NCBI GenBank assembly: GCA_963778845.1
Contig: CAVZVW010000001.1
Location: forward strand, 620,001 to 684,000
Reading direction: 5' to 3'
DNA: 64,000 nucleotides
DNA from: CAVZVW01 sp963778845
Lineage (GTDB): Bacteria; Actinomycetota; Actinomycetes; Actinomycetales; Kineosporiaceae
The number at the start of each line of letters is the position of its first letter. Position 1 is the stretch's first letter. The notes under the pieces are model-generated. The model was not told where the DNA came from. It ran no database searches and was given only the letters and a program-made list of their open reading frames with translations. Positions 32,853 through 41,111 of this stretch are shown here, piece by piece. The position numbers were made by a program, and so were the translations under genes.

Positions 32853-33180
32853 TTAGAAGGCGTCGGCCCGCCGTCGAGCGGCCGGCCGTCCATCGGGGTC
32901 GTAGAAGCCTCGGTACAGGGGTGTCGCCCACGCCTTGGTCCAGCGCGAGAGGTGCGGCGGCATACGTCCGCCCTCGATGTCGTCGCCCATGTGCCGGTTC
33001 TCCCGCTCGCTGAAGCGCCGCCCGTCGAGATGGGACCGCAGCAGCCCCTTGACCATGACCCCACGCCTCGCCGCCGCGCACAGGACCTCCGCGACCTCGG
33101 TGCCGGCCCCGTCGAGGCGCTCGTCGGGGTCGCTGCGCCAGTCGGTGAACATGAGCGATGGAGTCGCTGTGATCCACCAC
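32853..33180 (-). pseudogene. Phospholipase D-like gene fragment
   Basis: The frame ITATPSLMFTDWRSDPDERL, then GTEVAEVLCAAARRGVMVKG and LLRSHLDGRRFSERENRHMG, matches the N-terminal part of the first PLD domain in actinobacterial PLD-like proteins, where these segments precede the HKD motif. It stops being homologous after GGRMPPH, with a short unrelated join (PLYRGFYDPDGRP may be a distal piece). No HKD motif remains, so it cannot be active. No start codon is evident at the upstream end. Confidence 0.65.
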
Positions 33181-33352
33181 TCTGAACGGTTGGGTGCATG
33201 AGGTGGGCGACGGGGGTCGGCGGGTGGACGCCGAGGGACTCCCCAGGTGTGATCTCTTGCACGCGTGCCACCCGACTCGCGGCGACCCGAGGGGCCGGGC
33301 GGCGGGTTGCCTGACCGCGGCCGCGTTCGGGTCGCGACGCTACGGTGACGTC

Positions 33353-33814
33353 ATGACACACATCCTTCGGCTGACGGCGGCCCTCGAGCAGCGCGGACCG
33401 GCCGGGGCGTTCGTCCTCACCGACGAGCAGGTCGCAGCCCTCGGTGACGGCAAGAAGGCGTTCCCGGTTCTGGTCACGGTCAACGGCACGACGCTGGCGG
33501 CGCGACTGGCGCGCATGGGCGGGGAGAACCTGATCGGCCTGGCCCGCGCGGCCCGGGATCAGGCCGGTGTGCAGATCGGGTCGTCGTACGAGGTGGAGAT
33601 CGCTCTCGACGGCGGGGAACGCACCATCGAGGTCCCCGACGACCTCGCCGCCGCCCTCGCCGCGGACCCGACGGCCAACGCGACGTTCACGACTTTGGCG
33701 TACTCGCACCGCAAGGAGTTCGTCCGCTGGATCACCGAGGCGAAGCAGAGTGCGACCCGGGCCGATCGGGTCGCCAAGGCCGTAGACATGATCCGCGCAG
33801 GCCGCACCCGCTGA
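33353..33814 (+). CDS. YdeI/OmpD-associated-type protein with DUF1905
   Basis: 153 residues from MTHILRLTAALEQRGPAGAF. The DUF1905 beta-barrel (PVLVTVNGTTLAARLARMGG, GVQIGSSYEVEIALDGG) is followed by the YdeI-type helical segment VPDDLAAALAADPTANATFT and TLAYSHRKEFVRWITEAKQS, the usual family order. Function unknown; often an isolated stress-related gene. GTGACGTC-rich upstream DNA offers no clear promoter. Confidence 0.87.
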   Translation: MTHILRLTAALEQRGPAGAFVLTDEQVAALGDGKKAFPVLVTVNGTTLAARLARMGGENLIGLARAARDQAGVQIGSSYEVEIALDGGERTIEVPDDLAAALAADPTANATFTTLAYSHRKEFVRWITEAKQSATRADRVAKAVDMIRAGRTR

Positions 33815-34016
33815 GCCACCCGCTCGGGCGTCGGCGTAGGAGCCGCCGCGTCGTCAACCCTCAGGATCGGGAAGGGCGAAACCAGGTGCTGTCCCGCCGA
33901 CAGATGGAGGGCTCGTTCGCGCAATGTGAGTAGCGGTTGCCGATCTCCTGCGCCGCCCGGCGGTGCGAGCGTGAGCGCACGCCGTCCGGAAGGTCCGGCG
34001 GTCCAAGGAGGACATC

Positions 34017-34103
34017 ATGCGCCGCTCCCCCGTGCGGTGGCACACCGCCACCGAGCCGTACGTCACCCACACCCACATCGGCCGTCTGGAGGTCCGGTCA
34101 TGA
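34017..34103 (+). CDS. 28-residue small protein coupled to the next gene
   Basis: ATG at 34017 follows AAGGAGG by five bases, one of the strongest ribosome sites in the window. The product is MRRSPVRWHTATEPYVTHTH plus IGRLEVRS. Its stop overlaps the next ATG as ATGA. It could be a leader peptide regulating the downstream gene or a small protein in its own right. The HTHIG tract near the C-terminus could bind a metal, but that is speculative. Confidence 0.55.
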   Translation: MRRSPVRWHTATEPYVTHTHIGRLEVRS

Positions 34104-34375
34104 GCGCCGTCACGGTATCGGTCGGTGGGCGTACCCGCAGCCTGTCGAGCGGCCCCGCAGTAGCGGCGCTCGCGGCAGCACTCTTGGCCCTCACACTGCT
34201 GGCGGGGTTGTTCGGCCGCTGGACGGCCCCGGCGGCGGCCGCGCCGTCCCACGGCCCGGTCTCGGCCAGACCCGCACCCACCGCCGCGCTGGTCCCGGGG
34301 GGAGCCCCCGCCGTCGTGGGACCGCAGCGTCGCATGATCGAGGGTCAGCCCTGCGTCGTCGGACGGCCGTGCTGA
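34100..34375 (+). CDS. Small exported or membrane-anchored hypothetical protein
   Basis: 91 residues. The N-terminus is short and basic, then a single long hydrophobic helix (AVAALAAALLALTLLAGLFG) and a Pro/Ala-rich tail (APAAAAPSHGPVSARPAPTA) ending GQPCVVGRPC with two Cys. Could be cleaved at AAA or anchored. Starts inside the stop of a 28-residue gene. No family recognised. Confidence 0.6.
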   Translation: MSAVTVSVGGRTRSLSSGPAVAALAAALLALTLLAGLFGRWTAPAAAAPSHGPVSARPAPTAALVPGGAPAVVGPQRRMIEGQPCVVGRPC

Positions 34376-34559
34376 CCGACGTCGCGCGCACGGCCGCGGG
34401 CGCCGGCCGGATGGTGCCGGCCTCGCGGGGCCTGCCGCGCACCGGTGACCGCAATTCCGCTCGGCGTCGTGCGCCCGAGCGTGGGTTCGGCTCGGGGTGC
34501 TCGCTTTGCTTCTCGTCGGCGGCGGGGCGGCCCCGCAGCCGGAGGGGTACCGTCGCCGC

Positions 34560-35030
34560 ATGCCCAGTGACCTGGTCCTGAAGTCCATGAACATGGTCCA
34601 CCGGGCCGCCATCATGATCAGCGGTGGACGCGTCGGGCTGCGGGTCGGCGGGATGCCGGTGGTGGAGCTGACCACGACCGGGCGCACGACCGGCCAGCCG
34701 CGCACGGTGCTCCTCACGGCCCCGGCGCAGGTCGGGGACGCCCTGGTCGTCGTGGCGTCGCGCGGTGGTGATGACCGGCATCCCGGCTGGTTCCTCAACC
34801 TGCGCGACGACCCCCGTGTCCAGGTATCGGTGCAGGGCCGACCCGCACAGCTGATGCAGGCCCGGGTGGCGACGGCGCCGGAACGTGAGCAGCTGTGGCC
34901 GCAGATCATCGCGGACCACAAGAACTACGCCGACTACCAGAGCAGGACCAGCCGAGTGATCCCGCTGGTCCTGCTCGAGGCGCAGGCAGACCCCCGAACC
35001 ACCCCTGGCGACGCGACGGAGGAACCATGA
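34560..35030 (+). CDS. Deazaflavin (F420)-dependent nitroreductase-family protein
   Basis: 156 residues from ATG 34560. The Ddn-like split beta-barrel pattern is clear: VVELTTTGRTTGQPRTVLLT, VVVASRGGDDRHPGWFLNLR and DDPRVQVSVQGRPAQLMQAR. GRTTGQ-R and ASxGG...P-W-NL are the coenzyme F420-contacting motifs. It shares a promoter with a PPOX-class partner whose ATG overlaps its stop (ATGA). Substrate unknown; related enzymes reduce nitroimidazoles and quinones. Confidence 0.9.
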   Translation: MPSDLVLKSMNMVHRAAIMISGGRVGLRVGGMPVVELTTTGRTTGQPRTVLLTAPAQVGDALVVVASRGGDDRHPGWFLNLRDDPRVQVSVQGRPAQLMQARVATAPEREQLWPQIIADHKNYADYQSRTSRVIPLVLLEAQADPRTTPGDATEEP

Positions 35031-35443
35031 CGGTGCTCAACCACGACGCGCGCCAGGCTTTGGCGGCGGGCCACCTGGCGCACCTGGTGACGCTGAACGA
35101 CGACGGAGGCCCTCAGGTCACGATCGTGTGGGTGGGACTGGACGGCGACGAGCTCGTCACCGCTCACCTCGGGGCATACCAGAAGGTGCGCAACGTCCGG
35201 CGCGACCCGCGCGTGGCCCTGTCCGTGGAGACTGGTGAGCGCGACCCGTCGGGGCTGGACCGCTACCTCGTGGTGCACGGCCGAGCGCGCGTCCAAGAAG
35301 GCGGGGCGCCCGAGCTACTGCAACGTCTGGCCCGTACCTACATCGGCCCAGACGTCCCGTTCCCACCGATGGCCGACCCTCCCCCCGGCTACGTCCTGCG
35401 CATCACCCCGCAACGGGTCACCGGTGTCGGTCCTTGGTCATGA
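35027..35443 (+). CDS. PPOX-class F420-dependent oxidoreductase
   Basis: 138 residues: MTVLNHDARQALAAGHLAHL, VTLNDDGGPQVTIVWVGLDG, VRNVRRDPRVALSVETGERD, YLVVHGRARVQEGGAPELLQ and a closing VLRITPQRVTGVGPW. This is the split beta-barrel of PPOX/flavin-reductase family F420 enzymes, which typically end with a TGxxPW-type motif. Co-translated with the upstream Ddn-like gene, so the two may form a reductase pair acting on one substrate. Confidence 0.9.
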   Translation: MTVLNHDARQALAAGHLAHLVTLNDDGGPQVTIVWVGLDGDELVTAHLGAYQKVRNVRRDPRVALSVETGERDPSGLDRYLVVHGRARVQEGGAPELLQRLARTYIGPDVPFPPMADPPPGYVLRITPQRVTGVGPWS

Positions 35444-35523
35444 CCCTCGGCACCTGAGACGGACACCGGTTCGGGACCGCGACCGCCACCCACGCGGGCG
35501 ATGGCTCTGTGTGAAGAGCCCGG

Positions 35524-36043
35524 CTACTTGGGCAGGGCGAGGTAGATGGAGTTGACCGGGGTCAGGTTGACGTCGACGTACTCGTTCTCATCCAGTGCCG
35601 GTGTCACACAGGGACCGCCACCGTTGTATCCCATGCAGAGTACGGCCAGGGCGTCGCCGTACTGGTTGTTGAGCACGCGGTGCGTGCCGAGCTGGTTGAC
35701 CAGGTTGTGGGCGCCATACGTGTAGTACAGGAACGACGGATGGCCGTTGTTCCAGGTCGCGTTCGGGATAGATGCATACCCAGCCGGACGGGCATCCTTG
35801 GATGGTCTTGGGCGCTGACCCGAAGGTCTCGATCGCCTCGGACGGGGCGGACCCGATGGTCCCCACCCCTTCCTCGACGCTCCCGAGAGTCTGGATGGCC
35901 GTCGGCGCCGTACCTATGGTCTGGACGGCCTCCGGTGCTGAGCCGAACGTCTCGACCGGCGTCGGGTCACCGCCGGTGCCCGCGGTGATGAAGGGCACGG
36001 CAACAACGAGCAGGGCGGCCATGGCCCGGTTGGCTGATCTCAC
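35524..36043 (-). CDS. Secreted peptidase inhibitor I36-family protein with N-terminal repeats, one frameshift
   Basis: GTG 36043 follows AAAGGAG. A signal-like segment (MAALLVVAVPFITAG) is followed by about five imperfect 10-residue repeats of the type (V/I)(Q/E)T(F/I)GSAP, an unusual low-complexity spacer. The I36 domain begins CPSGWVCIYP. One extra G near 35768 breaks the frame; removing it gives NATWNNGHPSFLYYTYGAHN, LVNQLGTHRVLNNQYGDALA and, near the end, VDVNLTPVNSIYLALPK. The corrected length is 172 residues. I36 domains inhibit metalloproteases or are bacteriocin-like, with paired Cys. The single extra base looks like a sequence error. Confidence 0.7.
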
Positions 36044-36286
36044 TGCGACTCCTTTCAAGGGACTACCTGGGCTGGTACTCCCTCACGTCTTCCTGTCCAT
36101 CCACGGCGAACTCGTCATCGAGCGTAGGAACGCACCACGCAGAAGGGGCAGGGCCAATACGGCTGCATCTACCCGGGCCAATGTGGGCGCTGGGGCGGCC
36201 CTGCCACCGGTGACGGGAGGACGGCGTTCTGGCGCCGGGGTAGGGTCTGGCATCTGGCCTGCTTGGTCGGCGTTTGGGGGTTCTCG
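36044..36286. promoter_or_regulatory. Divergent intergenic region between I36 and Trypco2 genes
   Basis: 243 bp that must carry both promoters. Palindrome-like GGCGGCCCTGCC stretches occur, but no -10/-35 pair is convincing. Confidence 0.3.
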
Positions 36287-36598
36287 ATGACCGAGGGCAT
36301 AGAACTCGCGGCTTACATCCAGAGTCTTCGCGACGAGCTCGTCACCGCGTGGATGGACGGGCAGCAGTCCCCGGTCGGTTTCGAGGTCGGCCCCGTGGAG
36401 CTCGAGCTCAGCGTCAACGCCGAACGCAGCGCCGAGGCCAAGGCGGGCGTGAGGTTCTGGGTGGTGGACGCGGGTCTGGGGGGGACCGTCACGAGGCAGT
36501 CCGCCACGAGGGTCAAGCTGTCGCTGGTGCCCCGGGACCGTGCCGACCCGACCAGGCCCCTCTTCATCCGCGGCTCGGAAGTGCGTAACGAGGACTAG
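36287..36598 (+). CDS. Trypco2-domain protein (trypsin-co-occurring)
   Basis: 103 residues from ATG 36287. MTEGIELAAYIQSLRDELVT then GFEVGPVELELSVNAERSAE, AKAGVRFWVVDAGLGG and TRVKLSLVPRDR follow the Trypco2 pattern: an N-terminal helix, then beta-strands containing VELEL and an AxAGVxFWVV block. These small domains were described as partners of trypsin-like proteases in bacterial conflict systems, possibly as sensors or inhibitors of the protease. Its TAG overlaps the GTG of the protease gene by one base (TAGTG), so the pair is translationally linked. That coupling is the strongest evidence for a shared system. Confidence 0.83.
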   Translation: MTEGIELAAYIQSLRDELVTAWMDGQQSPVGFEVGPVELELSVNAERSAEAKAGVRFWVVDAGLGGTVTRQSATRVKLSLVPRDRADPTRPLFIRGSEVRNED

Positions 36599-39500
36599 TG
36601 CCGATGGGCCTCGACGCCAGGCGCGTCGCGCAGATCATCTGCACGTCCCACGCCGACGGCCGGTGGCGCGGCAGCGGGTACCTGCTGAGCCCGGACACCG
36701 TCTTGACCGCGGCCCACGTCGTCGCCGACGTGTCCACGGCCCAGGTCCGGCTCGATGCCGGCCAGGCGGCGGACCGCACCTTGGAAGGCCGCTGCGAGAC
36801 CCTGGCGGGCGACCTCGCCCTGATCCGTCTGCCCACGCCGGACGTGGTCCTCCAGGCGGTCCAGCCGCCCTCTTTCGGCCACCTCGGGTCCCGGGCGTTG
36901 CTGGTGGGCGCGGTCGCCGCCGGCTACCCGCTGTTTCGGCTCGTCACCGAGGACCCGAGGCACCCGGGCGCTGAGGTCAAGTCCTTCCGCGACTTCGCGC
37001 AGGTCGCGGGCGAGATCGCGGTACTGGACGGGCTCCGGTCGGGGACGGTCACCTTCCACGTCGATGTGCGGTTCGCGCCTGACCGACGCATCGCACCTGG
37101 GACGTCTGCCTGGGAGGGCATGTCCGGGGCCGCCATCTGGGTGAACGACTGTCTGGTTGCGGTGGTCAGCCAGGACGCCGAACCGGACCGCCCCTGGCGG
37201 CTGATCGCGTGCCGGCTGGAGTCAGCCGTCCGCGACGTCCCCTCGAGGGCCGAGCAGGCAGCGCGCTCCGCGAGGGTGTTCGGAGCACCCCTGGTGGATG
37301 CCACGGCTGACGCCCGCGGGCAGGCGGTGCTGCTCGACCACCGCAGGCAGGCCCTCCGCCGGGTCCATGACTCAGAGCTGACCGGGCGAGGTGAGGAGCT
37401 TGCGCTGATGCGCGAGTTCTGCGTCGGCGAGAACCGGCTGCTCGTCTGGTGCGGTCAGGAGTGGGCGGGGAAGACCGCGCTCATGGCCGCCTTCGTGGCC
37501 GAACCCCCCGGGAACGTCGACGTCGTCTCGTTCTTCGTGAACGACCAGATCCCCGATCAGCGCGACCTCGCCGGGCTCCTCACCTCGATGGCCAGACAGC
37601 TCGAGGCACTTCTGGGCACCGCACAGGGCGCCCGGCTCGACTCACCCGGTGCCCAGGAGGGCGCCTTCTGGCGGCTGGCCGAGGATGCGGCAGCCGCTGC
37701 CGAGGCTGAGGGTCGGTGCGTGGTGATCCTCGTCGACGGGCTCGACGAGGACGCAGCACTTCGCCCCAGTGCGCGGATGCGCAGTATCGCCTCCCTCTTC
37801 TCGGGCCCGGTACCTCCGCAGCTCCGCGTCATCCTCTCCACGCGGCCCTACACCCGGGTGCTGCGGGACGTGGGACACGAGACCGACCTCAACCGTCGCG
37901 ATCTCTCACCGTCGGCTCGGGCCGTGGCCTCGCAGCAGCGGGCGCTCGCCGACATCGACGGCGCTCTGCTCGACGGCGGCGTTGCGCTCGAGATCCTCGG
38001 GTTCCTCGCCGCGGCCGGCGGTGGTCTCACCGCCGGAGAGCTGGCCGAGCTGGCCGGCGAGTCCCCCGGCGTCGTGCAGGTGACCCTGCAGACGACGTTG
38101 AGGAACTGCGTACGCCGGGTCGACATCCATGAGGTCACGACGTCGATCCGCTCCGTCGAGGTGTTCGCGCACGCGTCGCTTCCGCTGACCGTGGTCGACG
38201 ACGAGCACCTGGGGCGGACCGGCCTTCGCAGCTACGCCGAACGGATCCACACCTGGGCCACCCAGGCGACCCAGCAGGGCTGGAATGACGCAGTCCCCTC
38301 CTTCCTCGCCGTCGGGTACCCGGCGATGCTGGTCGAGGCCGCAGACCTCCCGCGTCTGCTCGAGTACGCGCTCGACCCCGACCGGCACCACTGGCTTCGG
38401 GAGCGCCTCGGCAACGATCTCGCCGCCCTGTCCGACCTGAGAAACGCTGAGCGTCTCAACCGGCAGGCCGACCTGCCGCTCCTGGCCAGCGCAGCGCGCC
38501 TGGCCACGACCCGTGAGTCCCTTCGCCGGCGCAGCTCGTCCCCTCCCTCGGCGGCGCTCACGGTGCTGGCGGCGAGGGGCCAATGGCGCAGGGCTGCCGC
38601 ACTCGCGAGCGGAGCGGAGGCATCGGGCGACCAGGACCTCGCGGTCGTGGTGGGCGCGCTCGTCACGGCGGGCCCCTCGGAGGACCTCGGAGCGGCCGCT
38701 GCCGTCACCCAAATGATCGTTGACGCGTCGAACGCCGTCGACGCCCTCTGCGCGCTGGCGTCGGCGCAGCACTCCCGTGGCCGTCAGGCCGAGGCGGAGG
38801 AGTCGATGGTCACAGCCGGGGGCGCAGCGCGGAGGGTCACCGACCCGTCCGTGCGGGGGCGCCTGCTGACCGAGGTGGCAGAAGGGCTCACGGCGATCGG
38901 TCTGCCGGCACCGGCCGAGGAGGCGCTTGCCGAGGCCATCGAGGCAGCCCGCCAGATCGCGGACGCGGCCGGCCGAGTAACCCTGCTGCTCGACGTCGTC
39001 CGCTCGTCCGCCGCAGCCGCCGCAGCCGCCGCAGCCGCAGCCGCCGGGCCGCGGATCGCCAGGGCTGCTGTCGACGAGGCGCTGGCCGTCGCGCGCACGG
39101 TCGAGCACCCGACCGTAGCCGCCGAGCTGCTCACGGCCATCGCCCATGCCCAGCGCGACCGAGGACTCCACGGCGGCTCCGACGACCTGCTCGACGAGGC
39201 GGGCCGTGCGGTGCAGAAGATCCCGTGGAAGGACAGTCAGGCACGCGCGCTTGCCGCCCTTGCCCTCGTGCAGCTGCAGGTCGGGGTGGCGCATCAACCC
39301 GCCCTGGAGTCGGCTGTCGAGCTCGCCTCCCAGGTGGGGTACCCGAAGGTCCACGCCGAGATCCTCCAAGCCTGCGCCACCGTGCTCGCGACCGCGGGCG
39401 ACCGCGAGCGGGCTGCCGGCCTGCTCGAGGACGCCGTGACGGCGGCCGACGTCTACGACAGCTCCTACGACGAGTACACCTGGTGGCGCCGCGCCGACAC

Positions 39501-40992
39501 CCTGAAGAGCCTCGCCCGCGCCCAGGCGCAGCTGGGCTTCCACCAGGGCGCCCGCGACACCGCCACCACCCATGTGCACGATGACCGGCAGCGGACCCTT
39601 GCCGCGATCGCCGGGATCCAAGAGGACGCCGAGGAGCCGGATGAGGCCGGCACCACGATCCAGCTCATCACCGACCGGGAGCAGCACGCGCTGGCGTCCG
39701 CACGTTTCGCCTGGGCCCTCGCGACCCAAGGACACCCGAGGGCGCCTTCCCAGCTGGACGAGGCCGGTCGCCTGCTCACGGGGCTGGATGCCGGGCCACA
39801 GGCGAGCGAGGGGCTCGGCTACGCGGGCCTGGCTGCGCACCTGTTGGAGCTACCGCAGCGGGCGGTCCAGCTGGCCGAGGCGTCGCTCGCAGCCTCACAA
39901 CAGCCACGCACCCCCATGGAGCGCGTCGAGATCCTGCTGGCCGTGGGACGGGCGTACACGGCAGCCGGTGACGACGACATGGCGGCGCAGTACCTCGAGA
40001 AAGCCATGACGTTCGCCGGAGCCCTCGACGTCGGGGACGACGTCCATCAGGGGATCAGGCGGGAGCAGTCGATCGCGGCGGTGGCCGTGGCCCAGGCCGC
40101 CATCGGGCTGTACTCCCGGGCGTTGGACGCCGTCACCCAGCTGTCCGGGCCACTGTGGCGGGAGAAGGCCGAGGCCTTCGTCGCCATCGCCGGCCTCCAG
40201 GTGCTGTCAGGCCAGACAACCGACGCGGACGGCACCTTCGCTCGTGCCGTCGCGCAGGCGTGGTCGGGATACAACCCGCAGGACCTGCACAAGGCCGTCA
40301 CCATGCTGGAGTCCATCGCCTACGAGCAGGCACGCAGCGGACGGCAGGCCGCAGCGTGGGCGACGGCCGTGGAGCTGAGAGACCGAGAACGCTTCAACGG
40401 CAACCGGTGCTTGACGTCGATCGCGCAGCTCTACGCCTCAGACGCACGCCACGACGACGCCCGGAGGACCGCCCAGCTCATCCTGGACGGGGCCGACCGG
40501 TCGCAGGCACTCACCGTGGTAGCAGAGATCCAGGCCCGCGCAGGCCACCCTGAGGAGGCACTCCAGAGCCTTGACGAGGCAGGGCAGGCCGCGCAGGCGG
40601 TGGTAGAGGGAGCTCGAAGGGAAAGCCAGCTGGCCGAAGTCGCCCGGGCTCAGGCCGAGATCGAGCGGGCCATAGCGGACGCCGTCACTGCGTCGGCGAC
40701 CGGAGCAGAGGTGCCCCGCGCGCCGGACGGCGAGCCGGACGACTGGGACGCCCGCGCCAGGGAGCTGCTCGACAGGCTCGACTCCGCGACGTCGGCCGAC
40801 ACCATGGGGCCGGCTGACGGCAAGGCATTCCTCGACCTCGCAGAGACAGCCCGGACCCACGCTTCTTCTCAGCTCGCCGTCGGTCTGGTCGCCGCCGCCT
40901 TCTCGCTCCTTCCCTGTCATCAGGTGCTTGAGGTTGCCTGTCGTCTCGATCCGTCACTGGGCGCCCTGCTGGAGGAGCTAGCGCCTCGGTGA
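36598..40992 (+). CDS. Trypsin-STAND(NACHT)-TPR protein, 1464 residues
   Basis: A serine protease domain covers about residues 1-225, with the catalytic triad at His40 (LTAAHVVAD), Asp72 (GDLALIRL) and Ser176 (WEGMSGAAIW, in place of GDSGG). A STAND ATPase follows: Walker A WCGQEWAGKTALMAAF (Lys292), Walker B VVILVDGLDEDAAL (Asp380), then LRVILSTRPYTRVLRD as the sensor. From about 500 a winged-helix-like region leads to a long helical array with TPR-like repeats (many AxxLLxExARxAxxIxD units) to the end, including a poly-Ala run near 804-815. The likely logic is that the repeat array senses a trigger, the ATPase oligomerises and the protease is released. Starts in the Trypco2 stop. No HNH or membrane effector. 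Confidence 0.88.
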   Translation: MPMGLDARRVAQIICTSHADGRWRGSGYLLSPDTVLTAAHVVADVSTAQVRLDAGQAADRTLEGRCETLAGDLALIRLPTPDVVLQAVQPPSFGHLGSRALLVGAVAAGYPLFRLVTEDPRHPGAEVKSFRDFAQVAGEIAVLDGLRSGTVTFHVDVRFAPDRRIAPGTSAWEGMSGAAIWVNDCLVAVVSQDAEPDRPWRLIACRLESAVRDVPSRAEQAARSARVFGAPLVDATADARGQAVLLDHRRQALRRVHDSELTGRGEELALMREFCVGENRLLVWCGQEWAGKTALMAAFVAEPPGNVDVVSFFVNDQIPDQRDLAGLLTSMARQLEALLGTAQGARLDSPGAQEGAFWRLAEDAAAAAEAEGRCVVILVDGLDEDAALRPSARMRSIASLFSGPVPPQLRVILSTRPYTRVLRDVGHETDLNRRDLSPSARAVASQQRALADIDGALLDGGVALEILGFLAAAGGGLTAGELAELAGESPGVVQVTLQTTLRNCVRRVDIHEVTTSIRSVEVFAHASLPLTVVDDEHLGRTGLRSYAERIHTWATQATQQGWNDAVPSFLAVGYPAMLVEAADLPRLLEYALDPDRHHWLRERLGNDLAALSDLRNAERLNRQADLPLLASAARLATTRESLRRRSSSPPSAALTVLAARGQWRRAAALASGAEASGDQDLAVVVGALVTAGPSEDLGAAAAVTQMIVDASNAVDALCALASAQHSRGRQAEAEESMVTAGGAARRVTDPSVRGRLLTEVAEGLTAIGLPAPAEEALAEAIEAARQIADAAGRVTLLLDVVRSSAAAAAAAAAAAAGPRIARAAVDEALAVARTVEHPTVAAELLTAIAHAQRDRGLHGGSDDLLDEAGRAVQKIPWKDSQARALAALALVQLQVGVAHQPALESAVELASQVGYPKVHAEILQACATVLATAGDRERAAGLLEDAVTAADVYDSSYDEYTWWRRADTLKSLARAQAQLGFHQGARDTATTHVHDDRQRTLAAIAGIQEDAEEPDEAGTTIQLITDREQHALASARFAWALATQGHPRAPSQLDEAGRLLTGLDAGPQASEGLGYAGLAAHLLELPQRAVQLAEASLAASQQPRTPMERVEILLAVGRAYTAAGDDDMAAQYLEKAMTFAGALDVGDDVHQGIRREQSIAAVAVAQAAIGLYSRALDAVTQLSGPLWREKAEAFVAIAGLQVLSGQTTDADGTFARAVAQAWSGYNPQDLHKAVTMLESIAYEQARSGRQAAAWATAVELRDRERFNGNRCLTSIAQLYASDARHDDARRTAQLILDGADRSQALTVVAEIQARAGHPEEALQSLDEAGQAAQAVVEGARRESQLAEVARAQAEIERAIADAVTASATGAEVPRAPDGEPDDWDARARELLDRLDSATSADTMGPADGKAFLDLAETARTHASSQLAVGLVAAAFSLLPCHQVLEVACRLDPSLGALLEELAPR

Positions 40993-41111
40993 CCGCAGGG
41001 CGGCTGAGGCGGTCCCGAGCCGGCGCGCTGACACGTCCGGTGCGCCGGCCACCAGTCCCGGTGGTCCCCAGCGGCCACCCTGTCGTCGCTGCGGGTTGGT
41101 AGCGTCGGTGT

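Noticed and set aside
37906..39840. A 644-codon minus-strand frame inside the STAND gene
   Set aside because: Antisense to a protein with clear domains and composition; no motifs or ribosome site.
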